Numbered from the stretch's first letter, positions 14,724 to 24,261 are shown. The stretch: DNA of 64,000 nt from Ornithoclostridium sp944380285 (GCA_963931165.1 OZ006985.1:1-64000), one strand, 5' to 3'. The notes: generated from the sequence alone by a model not told the origin. Numbers and translations: made by a program.

Positions 14724-16868
14724 TCAGCTCACGACGGGCGCCTGTGTGTCGCAGAAAGTCACCGTCACGATTGCCGCTCCGCCGTCATATGAGAACCGAT
14801 ACAGCCGATATCCTCCGTCGGTCGGCTCTTCGATCTCAAAGGCTTCGAACTCGGCGACTTTGACGTCCGCCACCTCGGACAATCGCAGCCACTCACCGCC
14901 TTGATATTTGCCGAAGTACGCCTTGAGACGGTATGTCCCTTCCGCGGCTATCGATGGCAGGCTCGCGCCGCCCTTGCCGGCAAAGGTCATCGCCTCGTTC
15001 GCATATGCCGCGGTATCGAACGCGTCGACGGCGGCAAAGCCGTTCGCGTTTGTCCAGCCGACGAACACGCCGTATGTCTTGCCTTCGGACAGGATCACGC
15101 TGCGCGCAATGTCTACGCTAACGCCGGAGAAGTCGATGCCCGAAGCCGAAATCGTCGCGCTGCCGGACGCGGCTTTTGCGTACTTGACAAGCCCGATATT
15201 TTGCGGCTTTTGCGGCATATCGACAAATTCAACCTTCTCTTCGACATCGAACATGGCGTCGAGGGCAAACTCGTACGCGTCCACTCTTTGCGCGATTTCA
15301 CCGACCATAGCGGTAAACGTCTCGGTATCGTACGGGCGGTCGTACAGATATTCGAAGACCTCGTTTGTATAGATATCTCTGTTCTCATGGACGTCCGCCA
15401 TATCCGAGAAGATATCGGGGGCGCCGTAAACAGACAGTCCGAAAGCGTCAAAGAATTGCCGCGCCAACTCATATCTCTCGAGCGACAATTCCGGCTTTTC
15501 GGCGTCGTTGTCGTAAACGCCGAGCGTAAACCAGCCGTTTTCCGTCTTGTGCTCTGCTCTGTCGACATACATTCGCGCGTCGATTTCGACATACGAGCAA
15601 TCGCCCAAGCTCACGGAGTTGCCGTCCTCGTCGACATAGCCTTCCAATTCGGTATAACCGTTCATCTCCCTGTATTTGGGATAGAGCATTCCGTGTTCCG
15701 GCGTCCAAAGCATTCCGTCCTCGATCTTGGTGCCGTCGGAAAACGCCATATAATCGCCCTCTCCCGAGAGATATCTTTCGCCGAAATCGTTGGACAACTC
15801 ATAGTCGCTGTCCAGCACCAGACACAATTCGTCCCATCCGCGCAATGCGCTCAGGTCTATCAACATATACAGATTGGTGAACGCAATCGAAACGCCGCTC
15901 GAAGACATCGAGGACGGCATGAATACGATCACGTCCGACGGCAGCGCCTCGACCTGACTTCCCGTCTCTGCGCCGTCTCTAAACGCGATCATTGTGTCGC
16001 CGTAAGTATACAGCACATCATCGATCTCGAAGAGAAAATCGATATTAATCATGCCGTTGGCATAATCATATACGCCCTCTTTGGTCAAATAGGGGTTGTC
16101 GAGGTTGTAGTAGTATCTTGCGCCTCTCCATCCGTCGGCGCCGTTATACGCCACGTTGACGTTATACATTCCGGTGTTTTTGTCGCCTTGTATAAACGAA
16201 TAATACTTCCCGGGGGCATACAATACCTCTTCCGTCACTCCTGCGGCAAAGCGCGTAAACTCCACCGTCTCGTATCCGTCGCCGTCGTAATAGATGCTGA
16301 CCTTTGTGGTCTCGACAAGCCCGGTATCTCCGTAAGTGACGCGTTCGGACACCGTGACGGTATCCGTCTCGGAGTCGTACTCGAGAATGTATTCGCACGC
16401 GCCGTAGACGACAACCTTATCCGCGACGGTGATGTTGTCGATAGCAAAATCGGCGAGTTTGCGCGCCATATCCGCGAGGTTGTCCAACTGTTGCTGAATC
16501 TCGTCGAAATAGTCGTATGCCGCCAACTCCAACGCCCCCCATTCGGCGCAATATTCGTCGTACGTAACACGATAGACCTCCGAGCCGTCGTCGTTTTGAT
16601 CAAACGACCTGCCCGACGCCGAGCCTTCGCTCAAAGCAAGCTCGGAGCCTTTTGCCGACAAATCGATTGAAAAATCGAAAGACATGTCGGCATTTTCCAA
16701 TCTGTCGTACGAGATTGCCAAGATGTCGGCGTCGTCGAGGACGACATCCTGCCCCGGTACGTCGGTCTCGCCGCCGCCCTCACCCCCGGCAGGGGGATCG
16801 CAGCTCGCGAACACGAGACACATCAATGTCAAAATGCTGATTGCCGCAATGAAGATTTTCTTTTTCAT
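14724..16868 (-). CDS. Large lipoprotein, C-terminus frameshifted
   Basis: 714 residues as read. Signal peptide MKKKIFIAAISILTLMCL with lipobox VFASC. A Gly/Glu-rich linker follows, then a long region rich in Asp, Tyr and Glu without a recognised domain. The final part (VTFCDTQAPVV) begins an Ig-like domain that carries on out of frame in 14544..14723. The start at 16868 follows AAAAGGAGG. Its promoter is at 16891-16919. Surface-exposed substrate-binding or structural role is likely but unproven. Confidence 0.75.
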   Translation of the reverse strand: MKKKIFIAAISILTLMCLVFASCDPPAGGEGGGETDVPGQDVVLDDADILAISYDRLENADMSFDFSIDLSAKGSELALSEGSASGRSFDQNDDGSEVYRVTYDEYCAEWGALELAAYDYFDEIQQQLDNLADMARKLADFAIDNITVADKVVVYGACEYILEYDSETDTVTVSERVTYGDTGLVETTKVSIYYDGDGYETVEFTRFAAGVTEEVLYAPGKYYSFIQGDKNTGMYNVNVAYNGADGWRGARYYYNLDNPYLTKEGVYDYANGMINIDFLFEIDDVLYTYGDTMIAFRDGAETGSQVEALPSDVIVFMPSSMSSSGVSIAFTNLYMLIDLSALRGWDELCLVLDSDYELSNDFGERYLSGEGDYMAFSDGTKIEDGMLWTPEHGMLYPKYREMNGYTELEGYVDEDGNSVSLGDCSYVEIDARMYVDRAEHKTENGWFTLGVYDNDAEKPELSLERYELARQFFDAFGLSVYGAPDIFSDMADVHENRDIYTNEVFEYLYDRPYDTETFTAMVGEIAQRVDAYEFALDAMFDVEEKVEFVDMPQKPQNIGLVKYAKAASGSATISASGIDFSGVSVDIARSVILSEGKTYGVFVGWTNANGFAAVDAFDTAAYANEAMTFAGKGGASLPSIAAEGTYRLKAYFGKYQGGEWLRLSEVADVKVAEFEAFEIEEPTDGGYRLYRFSYDGGAAIVTVTFCDTQAPVVS

Positions 16869-16890
16869 AATGCGCCTCCTTTTATGCAAT

Positions 16891-16919
16891 ATTATATCAC
16901 TCGCGCGCCGTGATATCAA
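16891..16919 (-). promoter_or_regulatory. Promoter of the large lipoprotein gene
   Basis: Minus strand TTGATA (16919-16914), 17 bp, TATAAT (16896-16891). Confidence 0.7.
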
Positions 16920-16959
16920 TGTTTTGGCGTCAGTTTTCGTCGACGTACCGTTTTTAGGC

Positions 16960-16988
16960 AAAAAAAGAGGGTCCTTTCGACCCTCTTT
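16960..16988 (-). terminator. Terminator of the WYL regulator gene
   Basis: Minus strand AAAGAGGGTC GAAAG GACCCTCTTT, then TTTTTT. Confidence 0.8.
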
Positions 16989-17004
16989 GCTCTTTTGTTT
17001 TCGC

Positions 17005-18003
17005 TCACTCGTAAAGCGCGTTCATCTTTTGAGTCTCCTCTTTGATGCTCTTGGCAAGCGACGCGGGCGACAGCACCTTTACGCTTGCGCCGAACTGCAA
17101 CAGCCAGATCTTCATCGCCTTGGGGCTCGCCATCACCGTAAACACCGTCTTTCCGGTGCGCGTCGTCCTGATGCCGACGTCGTCGCCGAACTGATCGAGC
17201 ACATAGTCGATCATATTGACGACGTTGTCCGTCGCCGCCTCGAAGACGATCTTGAGCGGTCTTTCGACAAAGAGATAGGGCGCGCTGTTGGAGATGATGC
17301 CGAGGTTGATGCCTCTTTCGGCGCCCTTGACGACCGCACCGTCCTTTGCGGGGATATTTGTCACCTCGATGTCGGCGATCTTGTCGATGCGGCAGAAGAT
17401 CAGCTGGTCGTACTTGTCGACGTTGCACGCGAGGTAGTAGTGTCCGTTCTTGAAGAAGAGTTTGTAGGGGTTGACGGTCTCCTTGTCGGGCTTGCGGGCG
17501 TGCAGCCGCTTGTCCACGCCGTAGTGCATGAACCTGAACGTGACCTTGACCTTTTTCTCGATCGCTTCGGACAGCAGCTCGATGTTGAGGAAGTACTCCT
17601 TGTTCTCGCTCTTGCGCCAATCGCCGAGATCCACGCAGCGCGCGTAGTTCTTGTAGTACACGCCGCCCTCTTTGACGAGTTTGCGAATGATCTCCTTGGT
17701 GTACGACTCGCAGACGTTGCGGTTTGCGATGACGGAATCGGTGAGGAAGCGCAGCTCGCCGTGCTCGAACCTGCGTTCGGCGAGATAGTAGCCGTCGCCG
17801 CGGTCCTGAACGATGTCGATGCCTGCGTGTTTGAGATAATCGATGTTTCGCGCGATCGCCTTGCGTTCGCACTCGATGCCGTACTCGCTCGCGAGATATG
17901 CGATGATGTCCGCCTGTTTGAGTTTGTGGTCCGCGTCCGAATACTCGTTGAGGATCTGATAGATCCTAAGGATGAGCAATTTTTTTGGTTCAAAGCCGTC
18001 CAT
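17005..18003 (-). CDS. WYL-domain transcriptional regulator
   Basis: 332 residues. An N-terminal winged HTH of the DeoR/HTH_11 type (KKLLILRIYQILNEYSDADH to about 75) is followed by a WYL domain (about 150-260: VTFRFMHYG, VNPYKLFFKNGHYYLACN with the Y-F-I style core, FCRIDKIADIEV) and a WCX-like C-terminus. WYL proteins bind ligands, often nucleic acids or nucleotides, and switch transcription. The ATG at 18003 follows GGAGG. A palindrome in its own promoter suggests autoregulation. It is monocistronic, convergent to nothing, and beside the GH35 gene. Confidence 0.88.
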   Translation of the reverse strand: MDGFEPKKLLILRIYQILNEYSDADHKLKQADIIAYLASEYGIECERKAIARNIDYLKHAGIDIVQDRGDGYYLAERRFEHGELRFLTDSVIANRNVCESYTKEIIRKLVKEGGVYYKNYARCVDLGDWRKSENKEYFLNIELLSEAIEKKVKVTFRFMHYGVDKRLHARKPDKETVNPYKLFFKNGHYYLACNVDKYDQLIFCRIDKIADIEVTNIPAKDGAVVKGAERGINLGIISNSAPYLFVERPLKIVFEAATDNVVNMIDYVLDQFGDDVGIRTTRTGKTVFTVMASPKAMKIWLLQFGASVKVLSPASLAKSIKEETQKMNALYE

Positions 18004-18020
18004 AATAACCTCCTTCGTTG

Positions 18021-18094
18021 ATTATAACACAAATTCCGTCCCAAAAAGGGGACATCGACTATTTTATTATAACACGAACTTTGGCGATGCGCAA
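18021..18094 (-). promoter_or_regulatory. Dual promoter with palindromic operator of the WYL gene
   Basis: The proximal -10 TATAAT (18026-18021) has an upstream TG. A distal promoter is TTGCGC (18094-18089), 17 bp, TATAAT (18071-18066). Between them lies GTCCC AAAAAG GGGAC (18038-18053), a palindrome placed to block the proximal promoter. The sequence GTGTTATAAT occurs at both -10 regions. Confidence 0.55.
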
Positions 18095-18274
18095 CTTTGA
18101 AGCCCCATTTCCGTGCGCTATTTTCTCGTATTTCTTTTGGGTATACAAAATCGACGGGGCGGCTTTCCCGACGTACGTCGGTCGGCTGCGCCGCGGAGGC
18201 AGTCCGCCGGCGATTGCGGAACTCTCCGCATTCAAACACGGAGACGAAGCGCATCGCAATGTCCCGAAAGACGC

Positions 18275-18302
18275 AAAAAAGCGGATACATGTCCGCTTTT
18301 TT
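18275..18302 (-). terminator. Terminator of the beta-galactosidase gene
   Basis: AAAAAAGCGGA..TCCGCTTTTTT, symmetrical stem with T-tracts on both strands. The ~180 bases between 18095 and 18274 show no gene. Confidence 0.75.
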
Positions 18303-18323
18303 GTCTTTCGTTGCGAGGCGATT

Positions 18324-20066
18324 TCAGCTCAATTTGGGCTTGTCGGTGATGTCCACGCTGCCCTTCGCCTTTTCCAGCTCCATGATGACGATCTCGTTTT
18401 CGCCCTTGAGCAGGCTGCCCGGCAGATACAGCGCCTTTTGCGGCCCTATGCTCCAATACCTGCCGAGGTTGAAGCCGTTGACCCAGACGACGCCCTTGCC
18501 GAAGCCCTTCATCTGCACAAAGCAATCTCCTTTGCTGTCCGCGCGGAACTTGCCGCGCAGGAAGACGGGATACTTGTCTCCGCCCGAATACTCGACCTTT
18601 GACACGTCGTCCAGCGGCAGCGTCGTCACCTCGAACCCGGTGACGTGCTGATTGATGATGCGCATGCCCGAGATGCCCTTGCGGTCCTTGATGTGTTCGC
18701 CGTAGTTGACGTGTCCCATCACGTCGACGAGCAGGTCGAATCGCTTTTTGCCGTCGAACGGCTCGACGATCGCGGTCGGCTTGCCGTACATGCGGCTGAC
18801 GAAGTCTTTTTTGCGGTAATCAAACGTCTTGACGTGCTTGCCGTCGACGAACAGATAGCCGCGGTCGCGCAATTCGTCGAACGTGACGAACGAACGCTCA
18901 TACTTGCCCTCGACGACGACCGAATAGAGGATCATGCCCGAGTTTTGTCCGTAGTGTTCCATCGGTTCGGGCATAGGGCTGCGGTGGACGGTGCCCAGCG
19001 CGCCGAGGTTGTCCCACAGCGATCCCCTCTCTGTCAATTGCACGGTGCCGACGTTTTGCAGCGTCGGGCGCGGCGGCAGCGGCGGAGGGGTCTCGTGCAG
19101 GTGGTCGAAGATCATCTTGCGCACCGCGTGGTAGTTGGGCGTGTAGTCGCCCCACTCGGTCAGCAGCGCGCCGTAGTCGTAACTCGTGACTGTCGGCTGA
19201 TATTTTTTGAAGTGATTCGCGCCTGCGGTGAAGCCGAAGTTGGTGCCGCCGTGGAACATATAGATGTTGAAGTTGATGTCGTTTGCGAGCATATGCGAGA
19301 TCTCGCCGACCAGCTTGATGTTCTGTCTGTGGTGGACGAAGCCCCAATGGTCGAACCAGCCGCACCAAAACTCCATGCACATCTTCGGCGCCTTTTCCTT
19401 GAAGCGCTCAAGCGAGCCGAACGCGTGGCTGCCGCCCGAACCGAAGTTGAGCGTCTTCCACACTCCGGGCAGCGTGCCGCCCGACAGCATCCAGCCGCAG
19501 GGACCGTCCGAGGTGAAGCGCAGCACGTTGACGCCGCACTCGTCGAAGATGCCCTCGACCGCTCTGAGGTAGTCCTTGTCGTTGGCAAAGCTGCCGTATT
19601 CGTTCTCTATCTGCACGGCGACGATGTTGCCTCCGTTGCAGGCGAGGTACTTGCCCACTCTCGCGAAGAGTTCTTTGAGGTAGTCGCGCTCGTGGGCGAC
19701 AAAGACGGGGTCGTTGCAGCGCAGGCGGATCGTGCCGTCCTTGAGCAGCCACGCGGGCAGACCGCCGAGGTCCCACTCCGCGCAGATGTACGGACCGGGG
19801 CGCAAAATGACGTCCAGTCCGAGGCTCGCCGCCGTCTCGACGAAGCGGCAGATGTCCAGCCGTCCCTCAAAGTCGAACTTGCCCTTTTGCGGCTCGTGCA
19901 GATTCCAGCAAGTGTAAGTCTCGACGGTGTTCAGTCCCGCCGCCTTGAGCTTTTGCAATCTGTCGAGCCAATACTCGGGCAGAGTGCGGAAGTAGTGCAC
20001 CGCGCCCGAGCGGATGTGGTGCTCTTTGCCGTCTTTGAACAGTTTTCCGTCCTTGATCTCAAGCAT
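18324..20066 (-). CDS. Beta-galactosidase, glycoside hydrolase family 35
   Basis: 580 residues. An N-terminal (beta/alpha)8 domain carries HYFRTLPEYWLDRL, the PGPYICAEWDLGG active-site motif, acid/base Glu in VQIENEYGS and nucleophile Glu in MEFWCGWFDHWG. The C-terminal half has two jelly-roll-like domains (FVDGKHVKTF, GKGVVWVNGFNLGRYW). GH35 enzymes remove terminal beta-D-galactose from glycans. No signal peptide is seen, so the enzyme is probably cytoplasmic. CAAGGAGAG precedes the ATG. It lies 27 bases behind the ABC permease and may be its operon partner. Confidence 0.92.
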   Translation of the reverse strand: MLEIKDGKLFKDGKEHHIRSGAVHYFRTLPEYWLDRLQKLKAAGLNTVETYTCWNLHEPQKGKFDFEGRLDICRFVETAASLGLDVILRPGPYICAEWDLGGLPAWLLKDGTIRLRCNDPVFVAHERDYLKELFARVGKYLACNGGNIVAVQIENEYGSFANDKDYLRAVEGIFDECGVNVLRFTSDGPCGWMLSGGTLPGVWKTLNFGSGGSHAFGSLERFKEKAPKMCMEFWCGWFDHWGFVHHRQNIKLVGEISHMLANDINFNIYMFHGGTNFGFTAGANHFKKYQPTVTSYDYGALLTEWGDYTPNYHAVRKMIFDHLHETPPPLPPRPTLQNVGTVQLTERGSLWDNLGALGTVHRSPMPEPMEHYGQNSGMILYSVVVEGKYERSFVTFDELRDRGYLFVDGKHVKTFDYRKKDFVSRMYGKPTAIVEPFDGKKRFDLLVDVMGHVNYGEHIKDRKGISGMRIINQHVTGFEVTTLPLDDVSKVEYSGGDKYPVFLRGKFRADSKGDCFVQMKGFGKGVVWVNGFNLGRYWSIGPQKALYLPGSLLKGENEIVIMELEKAKGSVDITDKPKLS

Positions 20067-20093
20067 GTTTTCTCTCCTTGTATGTCAATGTCG

Positions 20094-21779
20094 TCAGCCC
20101 TCGATCCGGGCATATTTTTCCTCGATACCGCGCATCGCGGTCAATCTCAAAATGGGGTAAGCCGAGAGGCAGGACAGCGCCATCGCTCCCCACACGATCA
20201 GCTGCACCGCCCACCCGGGCAGGTTTGCGCCGACGAACGCGATCACGAACATGGGCACCGCGGCGACCAGTCCGAACGCTAGCCCGACGCCCGTCATAAT
20301 GAATTGCGTCGCAGAGTTGCTCGCCTTGGTCAGTTCCTTGACGTTCATCCAATTGAAGTGCGGATTGGCGACGTCGCGCGACATCGTGAACGCGTTGCAC
20401 GAGATCAGATATACGCCGACGAGCAGCGGGAACAGAACATAACCCCAAAACGGTATGTCGGCGGTAAAGGCAAGCACGACCGCCACCGCGACTACCGAGA
20501 TCAGCGACACCGCGTCGCTGACGATCAATTTGCTCTTGAACACTTCCTTCCCGGTGACGGGCAGACTCTTGAGCACCGCGATGTTGTCCTTGTCCAGCGA
20601 GAACGCAAAGCTCGCGCCGATGTTGGACAGCGGCGAGGTGAACATCGTGATCCAGACGACCATTCCGACCGCGAAGTAGCCGAAATACGGCGTCGCAGCG
20701 TCGGGATCTTCGGCGGCGATCTCCGCGCCCGACGGCATCACAAAGCCCATGATGACCGCGATCAGAGCGGGCATCGCCATCGTCAGAATGAGGTTGACGA
20801 GGATGTCGGGAGTGCGCGACAGCGTCTTGACCTGCGCCGCGACCAGTGCGCGGAACGTGCCCTTGTTTACATGTTCGTCCGTCTTGACCTTGCGCTTTGT
20901 GTTCGCTCCGCCCTCGACGCTCATTGCGATCGCGCGGCGGTAGAGCAGCACCGACAGCCCGATCGCGACCGCCGCCATCGCGACGGTGATGCCGAGGAAC
21001 GCAAAGAAGTTGCCTGCGGCGGAGCTGCCCAGCATCGCCTTCGCGAGGAATCGCGTATAGAAGGATATGCCTCCGAGGCTTTGGAACATGCCGGTGTCGA
21101 CCTGCGTCTCGTCGCTCGACATGGCGTAGCCGCCGCTGTAGCCCAGCAGATAGCACAGCGCGATGAACGCCAGCAGCAACACCGCCTGCAACACGGCGGA
21201 CAGCACCGGATATTTGGACGCCTTTTGCACGAGCAGCGCGATCGGGAACGAGACGATCGACAGCAGCAGCAGCGGCATCACCGGCAGCAGCGCGATCGCG
21301 AACGGGATGAGGATCCAATACCCCGCGCCGAACATGCTGCCGTAGCCCGCTTGAATGCCCGCCGCCGCGGTGATGACGGCGATCGGGATCGTGACCAGCG
21401 CGCTTATCACCAGCTCGTTGAGGTAGGTCGCGATCAGCTTTGCCGAAAAGATCTCCACTCCCCTCAGCGGCATATTGAGCACGATCTCGTTGTCCTTTGC
21501 GAAGAACATCGAGTTGATGTAGGTGAACGCGGACAGCATCAAGACCATGATCTGCGCCATGGTGAACACCGCCGCCAACATCTCCGCGCCCATACCCATC
21601 GCCAGCATCGTCTGCGCGGCGAACCACAGCGTCATGCAGATGAGCACCAGCGGCGCGAGAAAGGCGACGCACATCAGCGCGATCACGCCGACAAAGCGCG
21701 CCTTGGACTTCTTGCCTTCAAAGCTCGGCAGCACATAGTACTTGAGGTTGAGCTTGACGAGTGCGGAAAATCTCTTCAT
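20094..21779 (-). CDS. ABC transporter permease (ABC-2/exporter type)
   Basis: 561 residues with about 12 membrane segments and no ATPase domain. The architecture is the large ABC-2-like permease (two halves of ~6 TMs each, separated by a cytoplasmic loop of charged residues near 285-315: ANTKRKVKTDEHVNKGTFRA). The start at 21779 forms ATGA with the stop of the ATPase gene, so the two are coupled. Substrate unknown. The family includes exporters of peptides, lipids or drugs. Confidence 0.82.
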   Translation of the reverse strand: MKRFSALVKLNLKYYVLPSFEGKKSKARFVGVIALMCVAFLAPLVLICMTLWFAAQTMLAMGMGAEMLAAVFTMAQIMVLMLSAFTYINSMFFAKDNEIVLNMPLRGVEIFSAKLIATYLNELVISALVTIPIAVITAAAGIQAGYGSMFGAGYWILIPFAIALLPVMPLLLLSIVSFPIALLVQKASKYPVLSAVLQAVLLLAFIALCYLLGYSGGYAMSSDETQVDTGMFQSLGGISFYTRFLAKAMLGSSAAGNFFAFLGITVAMAAVAIGLSVLLYRRAIAMSVEGGANTKRKVKTDEHVNKGTFRALVAAQVKTLSRTPDILVNLILTMAMPALIAVIMGFVMPSGAEIAAEDPDAATPYFGYFAVGMVVWITMFTSPLSNIGASFAFSLDKDNIAVLKSLPVTGKEVFKSKLIVSDAVSLISVVAVAVVLAFTADIPFWGYVLFPLLVGVYLISCNAFTMSRDVANPHFNWMNVKELTKASNSATQFIMTGVGLAFGLVAAVPMFVIAFVGANLPGWAVQLIVWGAMALSCLSAYPILRLTAMRGIEEKYARIEG

Positions 21780-22519
21780 ACCCCGTCCCCTTGCGGCGCG
21801 TCCTCGGTCAGCGACAGGAAGACGTCCTCGAGCGAACTGCCGTTGCGGATGTCGTCCAGCTCCCCTATGCCGAAGTCGGCGATGATCTTGCCGCCGTCGA
21901 TGATCGCGACATGGTCGCACACCTTCTCGACGACCTCGAGGACGTGCGACGAAAAGAAGACGCTGTTGCCCTCTTCGCAATGGCGGCGCATCAACTCTTT
22001 GAGCTCAAAAGCGGACTTGGGGTCGAGACCGGTCATCGGCTCGTCCAAGATCCACAATTTGGGCGCATGGATAAGCGCGCCGATCACGCAGATCTTTTGC
22101 TTCATGCCGTGCGAGAAGGTCTTGATCGGGCTGTCGAACGCGTCTGTCAAACCGAACATCTGCATATACTCGTCGGCGCGCCTTTTGCGGTCGGAGTCGC
22201 CGACGCCGTAGATGTCGGAGATGAAGTTGAGATATTCCCTCGCGGTCAGCTTGTCGTAGACGGCGTGATTGTCGGACACATAACCCATCTGCATCTTGGC
22301 GGCGATCGTGTCCGTCTTGAGGTCTTTGCCGCAAATGCTTATCCGCCCCTCGTCAAAGGGCAGAATGCCTGCCGCGCACTTGATCGTCGTCGACTTGCCC
22401 GCGCCGTTGGGCCCGAGGAAGCCGAACACTTCCCCCTCCCTCACCTCGAGCGAGATGCCGTCGACGGCATACTTTTCGCCGCCGCGGTATTTCTTCCTCA
22501 AATTTTCGATTTTCAGCAT
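21776..22519 (-). CDS. ABC transporter ATP-binding protein
   Basis: 247 residues. Walker A GPNGAGKST (about 36-44), Q-loop region near MGYVSDNHAVYD, an unusual signature FSHGMKQK in place of LSGGQ, typical of DrrA/CcmA/Ecs-type exporters, Walker B LWILDEPMTGLDP and switch His in FFSSHVLE. It forms an exporter with the following permease. The start is preceded by CAAGGAGAAAAT. The 167-base gap to rarA upstream contains short repeats but no clear promoter. Confidence 0.9.
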   Translation of the reverse strand: MLKIENLRKKYRGGEKYAVDGISLEVREGEVFGFLGPNGAGKSTTIKCAAGILPFDEGRISICGKDLKTDTIAAKMQMGYVSDNHAVYDKLTAREYLNFISDIYGVGDSDRKRRADEYMQMFGLTDAFDSPIKTFSHGMKQKICVIGALIHAPKLWILDEPMTGLDPKSAFELKELMRRHCEEGNSVFFSSHVLEVVEKVCDHVAIIDGGKIIADFGIGELDDIRNGSSLEDVFLSLTEDAPQGDGV

Positions 22520-22686
22520 ATTTTCTCCTTGTTTTCGCGGCGGTCTCACACCGCTCCGCGACTCTGATCTATCCCGTTTTCCGCGCCTCTCATTTGATGT
22601 CCGCCCCCTCTTGACGCTTGCTCTTGACGTCCCTTTCAAGGTTCGTTCGCGTTGCCGCGCTTCTCCTTTGACGTCCGTCCTTCTTT

Positions 22687-23979
22687 TCAGCCCTTGTTTT
22701 TCTTGATGTCTTTTGCGCGCACGAGGTATTTTTCCTCGCCGTTGTTTGACGGGACATAGAGCCTCACGTCTTTGAGCGACTGGGGCAGATATGTCTGCTC
22801 CACCCAGCCGCCGAAGTCGTGGGGATACTTGTAGTCCGTCTTCGGCGCGCCGCTGTAATGCGTGTCCCTGACCGCGAGCGGCACTTCGTCGTCCTTGCGC
22901 TCTTCGACCAATCTCTCCGCCGCTTCGAGAGCCTTGATCACGCTCGGCGACTTGCTCGCCTCGCAGACGTAAACGATCGCCTCGTAAAGCGGTATTTTGC
23001 CCTCGGGCATCCCCAGGTTTTGCAACGCGGTCAACGCCGCCGCCGCGACGGTGAGCGCGCGCGGATCCGCCATCCCGACGTCCTCGGCGCTGTGCACCAA
23101 TGTGCGCCGCGCTATCGACAGCGGGTCGCACCCTGCGGAGATCAGTCTCTCCGCCCAATAGAGCGCCGCGTCGCTGTCGCTGCCTCTCAGCGACTTGCAA
23201 AACGCGGACAGCATGTCGTAGTACATGCTCTCGTCCACGCTCATTGCCTTCTTTTGAATGGACTGCTGCGCCGCCTCGAGGTTGATGACGATGCGCCCGT
23301 CTCGATCGGGATCTGTGGTCAGCGCGGCGAGTTCGAGCGCGTTGAGCGCGTTGCGCAGGTCTCCGTCCGCCGCCCAAACAAAGTGCTCGAGCGCCCTCTC
23401 TTCGAGCTTGATGTCATAATTCCCAAGCCCTCTCTCCCTGTCCTCGACCGCGCGGAGCAGCGCCCTTTTGACATCGTCGCCCGAGAGCCGTTTGAACTCG
23501 AACACGCGGCACCGCGACACGATCGCCCTCGTCATGTTGACGTACGGGTTCTCTGTCGTCGAGCCGATGAAGACGATGTAGCCCTTCTCGATCGCGGCGA
23601 GCATACTGTCCGATTGCGCCTTGTTCCAGCGGTGGCACTCGTCCAGCATCAGGTAGGTGCGCGTGCCGTACAATTCGAGAGCGCGCTTTGCGTCCTCGAT
23701 CACGCGCTTCGCGTCCGCGACGCCGCTCGACACCGCGTTGAGCTGCACGAAGTTCGCGCCCGTCGTCGCGGCGATTATCCCCGCAAGCGTGGTCTTGCCG
23801 CAGCCGGGCGGGCCGTAAAAAATGCAGCTGCCGAGGCGGTCGGTGACGATCGCGCGGCGCAGCATGCTGCCCTTGCCCACGATGTGCTCCTGACCGACGA
23901 ACTCGTCCAAAGTGCGCGGACGCATGCGCTCGGCGAGCGGCTCGTTTGCCTTCTTGTTGAGATCGAACAGAGTGTCCAT
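22687..23979 (-). CDS. rarA: Replication-associated recombination protein A (MgsA/RarA)
   Basis: 430-residue AAA+ ATPase of the RarA/WHIP/MGS1 clamp-loader-like family. N-terminal RPRTLDEFVGQEHIVGKGS, Walker A FYGPPGCGKTT, Walker B LMLDECHRWNK, sensor 1 IGSTTENPY and arginine finger region AIVSRCRVF. The C-terminal tetramerisation domain ends with HYSGAPKTDYKYPHDFGGWV. It acts at stalled replication forks. The consensus promoter at 23986-24014 puts the transcription start at about the ATG, with only AGAGGC between -10 and ATG. Confidence 0.93.
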   Translation of the reverse strand: MDTLFDLNKKANEPLAERMRPRTLDEFVGQEHIVGKGSMLRRAIVTDRLGSCIFYGPPGCGKTTLAGIIAATTGANFVQLNAVSSGVADAKRVIEDAKRALELYGTRTYLMLDECHRWNKAQSDSMLAAIEKGYIVFIGSTTENPYVNMTRAIVSRCRVFEFKRLSGDDVKRALLRAVEDRERGLGNYDIKLEERALEHFVWAADGDLRNALNALELAALTTDPDRDGRIVINLEAAQQSIQKKAMSVDESMYYDMLSAFCKSLRGSDSDAALYWAERLISAGCDPLSIARRTLVHSAEDVGMADPRALTVAAAALTALQNLGMPEGKIPLYEAIVYVCEASKSPSVIKALEAAERLVEERKDDEVPLAVRDTHYSGAPKTDYKYPHDFGGWVEQTYLPQSLKDVRLYVPSNNGEEKYLVRAKDIKKNKG

Positions 23980-23985
23980 GCCTCT

Positions 23986-24014
23986 ATAATAAAATATATA
24001 CGCGCCTTTGTCAA
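23986..24014 (-). promoter_or_regulatory. rarA promoter, likely leaderless
   Basis: Minus strand TTGACA (24014-24009), 17 bp, TATTAT (23991-23986), then six bases to the ATG at 23979. Confidence 0.65.
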
Positions 24015-24056
24015 CGCAAAAGCGGCATTTGTCCGAGATGAAGACAAGCGCCGCCT
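24012..24056. repeat. Hairpin repeat, copy 1
   Basis: CAACGCAAAAGCGGC, TGTCCGAG and CGCCGCCT occur in the same order and spacing as at 24262-24306. GCGGC..TTGTC pairs with GACAA..GCCGC. Confidence 0.5.
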
Positions 24057-24261
24057 TTGTTTTGGCGATATGTTTTTGATTTTAGCCCATTTTTGACCGC
24101 TGCCGGCTCGATGCCGCCGTCCTTGTCAACGCGCCTTTCGCGATCGCTACCCGCCGCATTTCGGACTGTTCGAGTCCCATCTCGTCAACGCGCCATTTCC
24201 AATCTCAACGCAAGTCTCGGTGGTATTCAAGCCCGTATCTGCAACGCGCCTTTTGCGATTG

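Noticed and set aside
14901..16670. 589-residue open frame on the plus strand
   Set aside because: Antisense to the large lipoprotein, which has a signal peptide, ribosome site and promoter. The plus frame has none of these.
20304..22211. 635-residue open frame on the plus strand
   Set aside because: Shadow of the ABC permease and ATPase. It is full of Arg/His and without domains.
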